A stretch of 64,000 nucleotides of DNA from the NCBI GenBank assembly GCA_001510575.1, contig LNGK01000002.1:1910144-1974143 (forward strand). The letters run 5' to 3'. The translations under genes were made by a program, and so were the position numbers. Source of the DNA: Knoxdaviesia capensis. Its lineage: Eukaryota > Ascomycota > Sordariomycetes > Microascales > Gondwanamycetaceae. The number at the start of each line of letters is the position of its first letter. The stretch's first letter is position 1. The notes under the pieces are model-generated. The model was not told the DNA's origin. It made no database searches and worked only from the letters and a program-made list of their open reading frames with translations. This document shows, piece after piece, positions 21,115-33,271 of this stretch.

Positions 21115-22673
21115 GGCGATCGAAGCATTGGACGGCTGCTGTCCAAAGGAGAGTCAATTGGAGGGGGGGAGATGTTTATGTTTAGAAAAGGAGAGGGAAA
21201 AGAGCAGGGTGGAAATTGAAGCACGAATGGGAAGGTGGAAAAAAAAAGTCACGAGAAAAATATGCATGTAGTGAAGCACCAGGAAAAACGCGGGATGATA
21301 TCGTTATACCAGGATCGTGATCGCGCCTGTCTGGTTTAGATGGATATTTTTGGGGGTTAGACGCCACACTGCGTTTGTTGGCAGAATTTGGTACAGGAAG
21401 ACATCCAAAAAGTCTGATGGTAAAAGTTCGATTTACCCAGTTTTGCCGTCGTCATGCATACCTCATAACAGAGGGAGATCTCCATAAGGATGCTCAAGTG
21501 CTACATAAGCATGTCTGGTAAAGGTTGCATGCTAGAGCTGTCGTTCTGAGACCTGCACTAAGCAATTCACGTCATTGCGCCTGGGGAAGAGAACAAAAGT
21601 CCGGTTCAGGGCTTCTATGCACTATTCAGCCGGTAATCAATGCCTTCACAGCTGGGGTGTGAAGTTATCGTCTTCCGTTGTTGTTGTTCCGCATCCCGCT
21701 CGGCAGAATGTTGAAGCCGGCGAAGGCCGACCGAAACCCGCCGATCAGCGCGCCATTGCCTCGGTGCGTCGCCGGGGACAGGGAACAGCGAGCTGCAGTT
21801 GACTGTTATCTTGTTCCCCCCGACCAGACTTCAGCTGTGGCACCGATCATCCGTTGACCCTCGAACCCTAACGGCAGGGTTAGGGTCGCTAGGCTCCGCA
21901 GTCAAGCCACATCTGACTCAGCGCGGGCCACCGCTTTTCCCTCTTGATTTGGCGATGAGCCGCCACACTGATTTCGTAACTTCTTCATCAAACCGAAAGG
22001 CCCAATCTGGCGTCTTCTGTCTTCTGTTTTCCTTTGTGCATCTTCTTGGGTTCTCTGTTTGGTGCATATCGCCTCTGATTTTCGCCTTCACTGCAGTATC
22101 GTGATCGTCCCAAGCCACATTCCCCAAACCCTAGAGTTCTGGGCTTCTTCTTGAACGTTCTGTTGCTGTGTAGCAATTTAATCTTCTCTTCTCTCTCAAT
22201 CTTATTGATATTCTTCCTCCTACCCCCTGTGTCGATCCTCAAATTAGCACTGGCCAACAGCCTATGACCACTTCTCCACCAGTTTTCTTAGCACTACCCT
22301 GAACCATTTGAACCCCCCTCCCGCTTTTTGTTTTTCCTGTCCTCTCTATCTTTCTCCCTCTAACCGCTATCAAAGTCCTTCTTCTAAAACAGGGCTGCCT
22401 CTTCTTCGTTTCTCTTAACATATACGCGCAAGCTTTCCCACCTTAGCCTGCGTTGCCTTGATCTTTCTCGCCACTCGAGCTTCGTGTCTTCGTTCGGCCG
22501 TTAAGTCCTTCCGCTTAATATCCCAGCCTCCCCCCTTTCGCCATTTCACGAGCGGACTTGTGTGCGTGCGTCTTCGTTCCGGCCTCTCCGTGTCTTCGGC
22601 TCCGTCAGCGATATCGATCCCTATCGCCAACTCGACCTCTCAACATATCTTCTCCACCCCCTCCCCATCCACA
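21115..22673. promoter_or_regulatory. Shared upstream region of NCA2 and SEC4
   Basis: A 1.56-kb spacer between divergent starts. It holds an inverted pair of telobox-like motifs, ACCCTAAC at 21865-21872 and GTTAGGGT at 21879-21886, and AAACCCTAGA at about 22126-22135. The last 500 bases before SEC4 are strongly pyrimidine-rich on the plus strand. No coding region is supported. Confidence 0.5.
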
Positions 22674-23553
22674 ATGTCTAGTAATCGGAACTATGATTTC
22701 CTTGTACGTGCTGCCGAAACGCCCATAGGTGTCCTTGTGTCTGCCGTTTGGCCTCGCCGAAATCCGGAACATATCGAGATACCGGCCTCCAAGTTTCATG
22801 CCCATCTTTGCTAACTGTCTCTACCCCGCCACTTCCAGATCAAGCTCCTGTTGATAGGAGACTCCGGTGTGGGCAAGTCCTGCTGCCTGCTGCGGTTCAG
22901 CGAGGACTCGTTCACGCCGTCGTTCATCACCACCATCGGCATCGACTTCAAGATCCGTACCATCGAACTCGACGACAAGCGCGTAAAACTTCAGATCTGG
23001 GATACCGCCGGCCAGGAGCGCTTCCGAACCATCACCACCGCCTATTACCGTGGGGCTATGGGAATCCTGCTAATCTACGATGTCACCGATGAGCGGTCAT
23101 TCAACAGTGGGTTTGGCCCTATAACACTCTGCCTGGCGCCGATACGAAGGGAAGGGAGGGACTGCGTCTCTTCTCTCTAGTCGTTGCCCTCGTGATATGT
23201 ACCGTGAATCTAACCTCTTAAATGCTTTCCTCTTAGACATCCGCACGTGGTTCGCTAACGTCGAGCAACACGCCACCGAGGGCGTCAACAAGATCCTGAT
23301 CGGCAACAAGTGCGACTGGGAGGAGAAGCGCGTGGTGTCGACCGAGCAGGGCCAAGCGCTGGCCGACGAGCTCGGCATTCCGTTCCTCGAGGTGTCGGCA
23401 AAGGCCAACATCAACATCGACAAGGCCTTCTACAGCATCGCCGCCGACATCAAGACTCGCCTGGTTAACAACGCGAAGAACGAGAAGGAGACTGCCGGCC
23501 GCGTCAACGTCGGCGACCAGGGCGGCCAGGGAGCCATGTCCAAGTGCTGCTAA
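22674..23553 (+). CDS. SEC4: Rab GTPase of exocytosis, Sec4/Rab8 type
   Basis: Three exons, 22674-22703, 22839-23106 and 23237-23553, giving 204 residues. Introns are 135 and 130 nt, both with CTAAC branch sites. All GTPase motifs are intact: P-loop GDSGVGKS (17-24), switch I TTIGIDFKIRTIE, WDTAGQE (64-70), NKCD (123-126) and SAK (153-155). The C-terminus ends SKCC, the double-cysteine geranylgeranyl site. The effector and Rab-family segments FRTITTAYYRGAMGILLIYD match Sec4/Rab8 rather than Ypt1 or Ypt31. The role is to carry secretory vesicles to the exocyst at the hyphal tip; the Aspergillus orthologue is called SrgA. The 30-nt first exon codes MSSNRNYDFL. The second intron splits the Asn codon in SFNNIRTW. 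It is head to head with NCA2. Confidence 0.97.
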
Positions 23554-24569
23554 GTATTCTTCTCTTGGCTTCGCTGCACTCCATGGGCATTGCCGTCGCC
23601 CTTTATCTGCCCGTCTCCCACATCGCGATGTGCAGTTTGATGCCTCGTTCCTGATTATCTCGTGCTCGATCCAACGATCCCAGATGAGCGCCTCCGTTCG
23701 ATTTCTGTGTCCCTTCTCGCTTCCTTGTTGCTAATTGTGCCCACGGGAAATGCTGCTTTATTCTCTTGTCTTCTTCTTCTTTAATTTCATGCTATGCCAG
23801 CCCAGGCAATTCCCCGCGGGCTTTTATGGAGAGTGGATTTGTGCATGCGTCAGAGGATTCGTTTTTTATTTTTCCCTTCTTCCCCCACGCTTCTCTGTAT
23901 CGATTTCTTTGTTCGGAGGCGGTAGTCCTATCTTCCTTTTCTTGTGTCTATTTCTTCCGCGTTTCTTCTCACTTTTCTTGAATCTCCCTTCTTGGCCTTT
24001 TGCTTGCTTTTCCCTTCTTCCGTCTATACTGAAAGCGAATCATCTCTCCGAAGAAGCACAGCTCACCAACTCCCACGGCGGGGCAAAACGGCCAACGAAA
24101 ACTCGAGTCCCAATACCTTGGAACGGCTGAGGAGGGTGTTTCTTGGTACTGGGAGGGGATTGTCCGATGTGTTTTCTCTTTTTCTTGTTTTTCTTCTCTT
24201 CGAGCTTTCAGCTGTTGTGTTTAGAGATTTTTTTCATCATGTTTTTCTTCTGGTCTGGAGTTGATGGGTCCAATTGATGTTCTTTTATTCTGATTGTTTG
24301 TCTGCTTGAATTGAGGGACTTGTCGTGAATATGTTTGCTGCTTCTTACCAGTGATATCATTGTGACAGTGCTCATGACTACTTCGTCAACTGTAATGGTG
24401 CTACAAGTGTCCCGAGCAGAGGTGGAAATACTGATATCAGTCCCATCTGGGAGCGTCTATATTGCACAAAAGCTGCGGATAATATACATAAAAAAGAGAT
24501 ACAACGCCAGAAGCGTAAAATTCATATATACCCCCACCGTACACCGGTCTTCTCCGCTCCGTCCAAACC
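23554..24569. other. Convergent 3' flanks
   Basis: About 1 kb between the SEC4 stop and the stop of the gene on the other strand. The plus strand is T-rich and CT-rich from 23735 to 24300. No gene is recognised. Confidence 0.6.
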
Positions 24570-26105
24570 TCACGCCAGCAGCAGCGCATTGATCACCGTC
24601 ATGCGCGGCTGCGGGTTCTTGAACGTGATGGTGCGCCGGTGCCAGTGCTGCACGAACCGGCGCGCCTCCGACTCCGACGTGAAGCGCACACAGAACCACG
24701 AGCTGGTGAGCTTGTCGTCGTCGTCGGGGCCCACGGCGGACCCGGACCATGGCGACGGGGCGTCACGTGGAGATCGGGGCACGGCAGCGGCGGTCGCCGG
24801 GGTTTCCGGGGTGACTGTTGACGACGGCGCCGGCCGCGCGCCGGCGCCGTACGCCATCCACACGCGGTCGACCTCCGCCACAACGCCGCCGTCGGTCCAG
24901 AGCGTATCGACCGCCCAGGGGAGGTTGAGGCGGACGCCGTCCGCCGCGATGAGGGCGCGCAGCCGGCGGCGCGAGATGGCGTCGCCGTCGAGCTGGAGGC
25001 GCACGACGGCGTGCAGCGGGTAGACGGCGGCTGCGGCCGCCTCGGCGCGGCTGTCGCCACCCGAGGCGCTGGAGCTGGTGGTGGTGAAGGCGGGGCTGAA
25101 GATGGCGTTGCTGCGCGGGCCGGCGGGGATGCAGTTGGCCATGCGCAGGCGCTGGCGGATGACGCGCTGGCCGCGCACGATCTGCATCGACAGCGTCTTG
25201 TTGTCGGGGGTGGCGAGCGCGAAACGCTGCGTGGCGGCCGCCGCGGCGGGGGACAGCTTGCCGAACATGCGGTCGGTGTACAAGCGGTGCAAGCGGCGGA
25301 ACTCATCGTAGTAGCGGGTCGCGTGCGCTTCGGACGGGAACATTAGGAAGTAGCGGTCGACGGGGGCCAGGGTGTCGCGGCGGCGCTCTTGGAATACTGG
25401 AAAGGCGGTATATTAGTATACTTTTTTCCGGCCTGGTGGGTAACCATAGAAAGGTTCGCTGGTCTTACCTCGGACAGACCAGTATGAAGCACCCAGGTGG
25501 GCGCCTTGGGGAACTATGCGGTTGAAGTCTGATTCTGAGAGTGATGGTAGCGCGTTGCGCACAACGATCATCACGGGCTCCTGCCTGGACCCGCCAAACG
25601 CCGCCGGTACGGCATCTGTTTGTGGTCGTGTAGAAATTGCCGTGCGTGAAGGTTGTGTGGTAGAAGACCGCGGTTTTAGAGGGCTGTTTCGGGAGGGTAT
25701 CGAGGCAATTGGTTCAGCAGAAGAGAGTGTGGGGGCGTCGGTTGGTAGTAATGGAGGATTAGAGGTCTCTGGTTGTTGCGGTTTGTGTGAGGATTTGGGT
25801 GGTTGCGCATTGAGGGTCTCGCTCGTTGCGCACTGCGGCGCCGGCGCCTTTGAACTGGCCCGGCCACCTGGGAACAGCTGGCTGAAGATCGAGGAGCCCG
25901 AAGCTGGGGATTGCCGGTGTGCACGTGGCGGCAGTTGTCCGTCCGGAGACGATTGTAACCGGTCTGGCGCATCGGCGGTATCATGAGGGCGGTCCTCGGG
26001 ACCCGACGCCGGGGTGTTGTCCTTCCGTCGCGCGGAAGCCGCCGAGAGGCCCCGGATGTGGAACGCCGGCGCTGCGGCCCGCGTAATGCTGAGCCTCGAC
26101 AGCAT
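24570..26105 (-). CDS. Unrecognised, probably mitochondrial protein
   Basis: Two exons, 26105-25469 and 25396-24570, giving 487 residues. The 72-nt intron has GTAAGA, a CTAAT branch site and CAG. The N-terminus MLSRLSITRAAAPAFHIRGL is a textbook-like amphipathic basic presequence. Residues 25-175 are Pro/Ser-rich and look disordered. Two later segments look alike: APVDRYFLMFPSEAHATRYY (223-242) and SSWFCVRFTSESEARRFVQ (about 444-462). Each has an aromatic beta-strand followed by a helix starting Ser-Glu, as in RRM-type folds. I do not recognise the family, so function is not assigned; a mitochondrial RNA-related role is only a guess. The second exon is very GC-rich. The gene is head to head with AFG2, 449 bases apart. 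Confidence 0.82.
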
Positions 26106-26554
26106 CCGGCCGGAGAGTCACAATGGCGCAAGGTGTGAGTGTGGGGTGGCCATTTGGCCGGTCAATATGGTGGTGGAGATAATGAAACTTGACGGAGATA
26201 TCGCGATCGAGGTCTTGGGAAACAGGAAAAGATCGGCAAAAACCTGAAAAGATTTAGATGACTAATAGATGAAGGGTTTGGATGTAGGGTTGATGTTGTA
26301 GGGTTAGGGTTTGTGCATTTTTCAACTCCACCAAAAAAAAGTTTATCACTACAACCAGTCATTCACTTATAGTTCTTCTTTCCTTAACGACTGGCATATC
26401 ACCAGATGACCGATGAGTAACGACCTTGCATTCCAGGAGTTTGGGGTTTGGTCTTTTCCTTCGTCATTGTCTTTCTCCATCAAGTGTTTATACTACCCCG
26501 CTCGCGCCCATCGAAAACATATATATCCCCAGCACGCGAACAAATACCCCCACA
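26106..26554. promoter_or_regulatory. Short bidirectional promoter with telobox-like motifs
   Basis: A 449-base spacer between two divergent start codons. It holds TAGGGTT at about 26285 and GTAGGGTTAGGGTTT at about 26298-26312. It is the only obvious place for both promoters. Confidence 0.6.
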
Positions 26555-29126
26555 ATGGCCGTCGAATACAAGGTGCGCCCGGTGCCGGACAACCTCGACA
26601 CGACGAAAATCAGCTGGAAGGGCGCGTCGCGCGTGTACGTCTCCAAAGACAGTTTCCTGGCGCTGACGAAGGGGTTAGACGGCGGGCGGCCATGCGTGAT
26701 AGTGCGGGTCGCCGGCGCGGACGGCGCGGCGGCCGCGCCGCTGCAGCGGGAGGCGACGCTGTGGACGATGCCGGGCGGGCGCAATGTCAGCGCGAACGTG
26801 GTGCAGATGGTCGATGCGTTCCGCAAGGCGTGTGGGTTTGAGCTGGGCGATCGTGTGCGCATCAGCTTGGCGGCGGGCGGGACGGAGGCGGCTGATGCGG
26901 GGGAGGTCGTGGTTGAGGAGGCTGGCGTGCCGGCGTCGGCCACGCAGGCGGCTGCTGCGGCGGCGGAGGCGGAGGCCGGGCGGTTGGAGCCGCGGGATGT
27001 GGTGGGGTGGTCGTGGATGATTGGCCGGTTTCTAGGTAAGTTAACCGCTGTCTGGGGGCTTTTTCTTCTACGTCTTATACTGATCGATGTGTTGCCGGCT
27101 GGGATCAGCACTACACTCCAATTCACAATGCTAACATGGGTGTGCAGATCGTGCTGGCCATGTCTTCCCCGGAATGACGATCGACCTAACGTGCCTCTCG
27201 TGGAAGAAATCCTTCCGCGTAGTCTCCGTGAACGGCAAATCCGACACCAACGCACAATTCCGGCTAGCTTCAACAAAGGTGACACTCCTCACACAAGCCG
27301 ACACCAGCGCCGAGGCCGCCGCAGGTGCAGCGTCATCTACAGACCCTGAATTTGCCTCCGACATGGTGGTTACAGGGGTCCCCGGCTTCGCAGCACAGCT
27401 GGAGCAACTGAACGATATTCTGGCAAACTTCTACACGCCGGCGTACCTGCCCGGCGATGCCGTGTCCTGCGGGCTTGTGATCCACGGCGGACCGGGGTCG
27501 GGGCGCTCGTTCATCCTCGACCGCATCGCTGCGACTGGCTGGGGCCGCGTGTTCCGTGTGGAACCGTCCGACAAGCTGGCTGCCATCCAGGAGACGTTCC
27601 GCAATGCGCGGGCCCAGCAGCCCAGCATTGTGCTGATTGACGACCTGGACCAGCTGATTACGCGCGACCGCTCCAACTACGCTGCGGTCGTGAACTGCCT
27701 TGCCACCGAGCTTGACCAGCTCGCAGCCGAAGCCCGGGCCGGGGGCAACAGTACCAGTGGCAGCGGCAGCAACACGCCCGCGACACCATCAGACTCTGCG
27801 CCGGTACAGATCGGCCACCTCCCTCGCGTCGTTGTGGTCGCTACCTGCACAGACTACCTGCTCGACGTGCCATCCAAACTGCAGAAACCGCACCGGTTCC
27901 GCGACAACGTGACGATTCCGGCGCCCGACGCACAGTGCCGCCTGGACATTCTCAAATCGCTGGAGCTCCCACTTCCCGCCGATCACCGCGACGACATGCT
28001 GGCCGACCTCGCCAAGCGCACCCACGCGTATAACCCGGCGGACTTGTTCGCGCTGTCGCTGCAGGCGAAGAAGATCCACAAGACCCGCATGCGCCGGGCC
28101 GGGCAGCCGCCGGTGGACGGTGACGTGCTGTTGCGCGAGGATATCGAGGATGCGCTGCGCCGCGTGAAGCCGACAGCCATGCACGACATCAACCTGAAGC
28201 CGCCCACTGTCAAGTGGACCGATATTGGTGGACAGGCCGACGTGAAGCGCGCGTTGCAGCAGATGATCAAGCATGCATCGGTGAGCTGTTGTTGCCACAC
28301 CCATTGCGTGATCTGACGGAGTGAAGCTGACCATAGAAACAAAAACTAGGGAACCATAACACGACGAGTGAACCCACGAGCCCCCAAGGGTGTGCTGCTC
28401 TACGGCCCCCCCGGATGCTCGAAAACACTCAGCGCACAGGCTCTCGCCACCGAGTCGGGCTTCAACTTCTTTTCGGTCAAGGGCGCCGAGCTGCTGGACA
28501 AGTACGTGGGCGAGTCCGAGAAGGCTGTGCGCACACTATTTGCACGAGCACGGGCGGCGTCGCCGTGCATTGTGTTCTTTGACGAGATCGACTCGCTGGC
28601 CGGGTCCCGGGCGGGAGGCGCGGGCGGGGGCGGCAGTGGCGGCGTGGGAGCAGGGTCCCGCAGCCAGGCGGCCACGAATGTGCTCACCGCGCTGCTGACG
28701 GAGATGGACGGCTTCGAGACCCTGCAGGGCGTGCTTGTAGTGGGCGCGACGAACCACCCCGAGGCTGTTGATTCAGCGCTGCTTCGGCCTGGCCGGTTCG
28801 ACAAGTTGCTGTACGTGGGCCCCCCGGCCGAGCATGAGCGAGAGGCCATATTCCGCATGTACGGCGGGAAAATGCCGTTGGCGAGCGATGTGGATTTTGG
28901 CGAAATTGCGGCGCTCTCGGATGGGTTCTCTGGAGCAGACATCCAGGGAATCTGCGCAAACGCCGGAGACGCTGTCCAGGAGCTTGTGGATGCAGGTGAG
29001 CGAGAGTTTGAGGGATCGGTGCACATGGAGGATCTTCGCCGAGCAGTCGCTGAGATGCCAAGAAGTATTGCGCCAGCCATGGTGAGCCGGTATCATGACT
29101 GGGCGACCAATGCCCGGAGGCGATGA
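26555..29126 (+). CDS. AFG2: AAA+ ATPase of 60S ribosome maturation (Afg2/Drg1)
   Basis: Three exons, 26555-27035, 27148-28280 and 28350-29126, giving 796 residues (yeast Afg2 has 780). Introns are 112 and 69 nt, with CTAAC and CTGAC branch sites. The order is N-domain (about 1-200), ATPase D1 (about 235-480) and ATPase D2 (about 520-770). D2 is canonical: Walker A GPPGCSKT (557-564, with the Cys-Ser typical of Afg2/SPATA5), Walker B CIVFFDEID (Asp616, Glu617), and the SRH with ATNHPEAVDSALLRPGRFD. D1 is changed: Walker A reads GGPGSGRS, with Arg280 for the usual Lys, and Walker B reads SIVLIDDLDQ, with Asp for Glu. Drg1 releases Rlp24 from cytoplasmic pre-60S particles. D2 has a Gly-rich insert after SLAGSRAG. 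A head-to-head partner lies 449 bases away. Confidence 0.93.
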
Positions 29127-32100
29127 GCATGATCAAGACCAAGCATTTAAAACTAGAAGGGAAGGGTCGCGCAAGATCAATAGAACTGATTGCGGATTCG
29201 CTCAAAGTCCTAGCGGACCGGATGGCGGCATTCCAGAGAAACTCCTTTTGCCGTCATCCTTGCTGTGAATAAACCGCCTCCACATTCCAATAGAACGCAC
29301 TTACAACCTCGTGATAGGGTTGATCTGGAGCTTTGGAGCTTTCGGAAACTCGCTACTCTTGGTTAGAAGCCCTCGAAAATTAGGAAAAAACAAGGCTAAA
29401 GACTGACGGAGCTAGACCGGCGCAAAAACTAGGCGGCTCCGGATTCATATCCACCGCATCTAGTCCCGGACGCCGGCCTGTTCTAGCCAGGCACCACCAG
29501 AACAAAATGAAAACGTGGCATTATTATGCCACCTTAGTTGCAACGTCCCACAATATGGTTTCGGGCTTCTCGGACAAGACTACTCGCCCTCAGTTTGACG
29601 CTATGATCAGTCCGTCGGTGATACGGCAGGGCCGGGTAAAACATCAAAAAGACCGCACATGTCTATGTGGTGGGTGTGTGACGGGAAAGATTTAAAGCCA
29701 GTAGCACGAGATACTGTCTTAGACCATGTTGTGAGAGTCCCGACGCTGTGGTTGGGTCCGTTAATATGGCTTGTGTAATCTGGGAGAGGGTTCCACGCTG
29801 CAGGGTGGTCTTTAAGAAGGAGAACCACAACGGCCACATGAACACGGAACACAAGTTTTGTGCGAGCGTTCGTGGCCACCAGGTGACGTCCCATGTCTGA
29901 AGAAGGCGGGGGAGTGTGGTGGGCAGCTTAAACTCAACAGAGAAGGCCAGGCCGCTTCCTGCATGCGTCCTTGGATCGATAGTGAGATTAATGGCTCCCA
30001 GAGAAGGTTTTGGGGAGAAGAAGCCAGATGGATTTTCCCACGGTCGATCTAAAAAGGGCAATCGGTTAATTGGCACCCCGGGAAGACAAAGCAGGCAAAA
30101 GTGAAGCATGAAGCTGACGAGCTTCCGCAAAGAGATTATAAAAAGATCAGACCCCCAAAAATGAATGCAGCATACAGCGGGTTTGATACTGCGTTCTGTA
30201 GGGATCGAGTAGGGGCAGGGGAGGCAAAGTGTGGGGAAAGAAGAAGCAATAGCAGAATAGGGGAAGCCAGAGAGGGGCCAATGAGGCCGGAAAAGCTGTC
30301 TCAGACAGGAAAGTGAGATTGAAACAGATGAACTGCACCAGGGAACACAAGCAGTGAATTGTGAGGTGAGATTGACAGGGGATGGCGGTGGCGGTGGGCA
30401 AAGAAGCGGTGGATTGTGGTTTTATTGGGGTCCGTTGCTGAGTGATGCGCAGTGGCCGAGCGCTCCCGGAGGCCCGGAGCGGTTGTGATCGGAGGGGATC
30501 GACAGATGACGGTGGAGTATCGAGGGAGTTGTATTCGCACACATAGAGAGGGATCATGGAGGGGAGATCGTGGTTCTGAGGTCCCTACGTGTAAATGCGT
30601 GAGTGAGGAGGAAATGAGCTAGGTTGTTAAAGCAAGATGAAATTGACGAGAAGATGTTCAACCTTAGACAAAACTCATGAAACCGTGGGCCTGGGCCGGC
30701 TGGCACCACCTGGCGCCTTCATAGCCTGCCAGCTGTTAGGGTTTATTCCCAGATCCAATCTGGTGCGTGATGTGAGTAAGCCGGCGTTGAGATGACAGGA
30801 ACGACCTGGAGAAGACTGGGAAGGAATGCTATATCGGGCTTATGCAGATATCGGGGCGGTGACATGCTTCCGACATCAATCTATTCTCCATGCGCTCCTC
30901 CAAGCACGACCACCGGCTGGGGGAGATATGCAGATGGAAGGCGAAGCTGACCTCAGATGTTTTTGAGGTGTTCTCTGCTCCACTCTCGCTCTCGCGCTGG
31001 CTTTTGGTTCGACTTCCTCAAAGGTCTGTAATGCTAGACTGGCTCGTACTGGGCGGGGGAGGCGGATGCTGTGGACTGGGACCGACTGCACGCACATGAA
31101 CAAGAGACCAGCGCGCGCGGTCCAGTCCAATGGGGTTTCACAGCCAGCACACAGCCCGAAAGCGGACGGTCGGCCGGACTTTTAGCATGTGCAGTGCAGC
31201 AGAGAGCATGCGCGCCAGGCGAAATCACAGTCCGTCGGCACGGCGGAGGCTTCACCTTGCCACAACTGGTCTGCCGACAACAGGGAAAGTGCGGTCCCTT
31301 TCCAAGAGGGGGGTGGTAATGTTGCCGCCAACTTGACGTAGATAAGACAAAACACCGACGGTGTATTTGATGATTCGGGTCTTCCAAATACGAGAAGGAA
31401 TGAGATATACGTGGGTCTGCGAAGCTTGGGATGGTGGTGCACGACTCGACTGCAGAGAGGACCGAACAAGCCATGACAGCCAACCAAGCTCGTCAGATAC
31501 AGATGACAGACGGGTTGGAATCGGTGGCAGTGGAACTAGCCTGGACGGGGTTAGCTCACCGACTGACTGTCAGTCAGGAGCCGAAAGTAAGTGTAGATTG
31601 AGAAGTCTCGTATAAACTTTGTGTAGTTTTCTTTTTGCCCCCCCCACGCCGGAAAGGGAGCAAACACACCCTCACACTCACATAAAAGTCGAGCGGGACG
31701 GGTGAGAGAGACAAGGCGAAGACAGAGCGTATCGAAGGGGGCAAATACCACACACGCTGCGTTGCTTATCAGTGCCCAACAGCATTTAAAACGGCCGTTC
31801 GCCGCTCTTGGATCGCCCTGTCGGTTACCTTATGATATAGGGAGCAGCATGGTGGAGAGGACCAGCGCCGGTATCCCGCTGGTGTTGGTAGGAGACTCAC
31901 GGGCAGCTATCCGACACCCGGAGAGCACGACGAGAGAGTGGACGGAGAAATTGCTAGCGCATCTGCATACACCACGGAGGACAGCCCCAAAGGAAAGTTT
32001 TCAAACAAACGGTAGGACGGACGGCTGGCACCAGTTCTGCCCGAAAAGAGAATCAAGGTTTTCCGGATTGCAGATTCCACCAGAACGGAGAGAGCATAAA

Positions 32101-33135
32101 CGAGGCCTCTGGTGGCCAGGACACGAGCCTCGACCTCTCCGTTTCTTTTTTGGGGTCAGCGGGCTTTTGATTGAGATGATATCACAGCACGGCGTTGAAT
32201 GGGTAATTGGATGGACAGTCTTTGGGTGCAGCTTGTCGGTACCGCTAGAACTCAACAACAGGTTCGAAGCTAGCTCACCTACCCGTCCATTTCACTGGAG
32301 AGAAAAGAATAAAGATAAAAATAAGTAACCCGTATTCCGAATGCGGCGCCGTGCATGAGCTCTCCCAGGAAAACTCCTTCATCCCATAGGTCCAGTTGCA
32401 GGAGTGCAGTGCTGCTACATGGTAATCTTGGTGGCGCCTGTGAGATGTCGAGACCACCTAAGAAAGGAACGGGGAGGGAGGAAAAAAAAGGAACAGCAGC
32501 AAGGGGGCGTGTGGACTTTGTTTTGCACTTGGTGTGGCTGGCCCGCAAAACCCGCATCTTCAGCTTCCGGTGGAAGAGAGGACCTTTCTCCCAGTGCATA
32601 CCATCTCTTTTTGTTTCTTCCTGACCTCTCTCCTTGTCCAACCCAATCTCTAGGGGTGACTAGGGAATACGTCAGCCGAAGGGCGTTTGAACTCTGAAGA
32701 CATGAACAAGAAGAGCAATTTTAGTGACACAAAAAGAGAGACGATAGACAAGGGAACGGACTGGGATATTCTCGCCTCCTTCCAATATTTCACGAGAATA
32801 TAAAGTGGTTGACGGCTTACCGACCCTCCACTGTATTTCCCACCGCCCAGACACACATTCTCTTGCCAACGAACACAAGATCGAAGCCCATGCCCGCTCC
32901 TTGAAGGTGCACATCCCTATCGATATCTTCACGTTGTCCATCGTCCAACCCTAACTTGACCGTCCAACCCGCCCAGCCTAGGTATATTTCTTGCTGCTGC
33001 CCATCATCTGCCTGCCTGTTTGCTGATCGAGCCTTGCCGTCGGACCCGCAACACCGTCCTAACACGGGCTACCACAGCGAGTTCAACGCCGCCAGGGGAG
33101 GGGATAGGGGGGAGGGGGGCGGATATGGAGATATC

Positions 33136-33157
33136 TACTGTACAGTACAGTACTGTA
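33136..33157. repeat. TACTGTAC palindromic element
   Basis: TACTGTACAGTACAGTACTG followed by TA, a run of overlapping self-complementary units. The same motif occurs at many gene-free places in the window. Confidence 0.8.
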
Positions 33158-33240
33158 TGTATGCTTCCCACCGCCGCCATGCACGAAAAGAGAGACAAAC
33201 GAAAGAACAGAAAAGAAAGTCGCCGGACATAGACGTGTCG

Positions 33241-33271
33241 GTACTGTACTTGCTCAAGCCCAGTACAGTAC
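33241..33271. repeat. Inverted repeat GTACTGTACT / AGTACAGTAC
   Basis: Perfect 10-base arms at 33241-33250 and 33262-33271 around an 11-base loop. It could fold into a hairpin, and each arm is itself near-palindromic. Confidence 0.85.

Noticed and set aside
24599..25306. 235-codon open frame on the minus strand
   Set aside because: A shadow in another frame of the gene at 24570-26105; composed mostly of Ser, Arg, Ala and Pro.
31702..32328. 208-codon open frame on the plus strand
   Set aside because: Composition is not protein-like and no motif is recognised; it sits in the gene-free gap.
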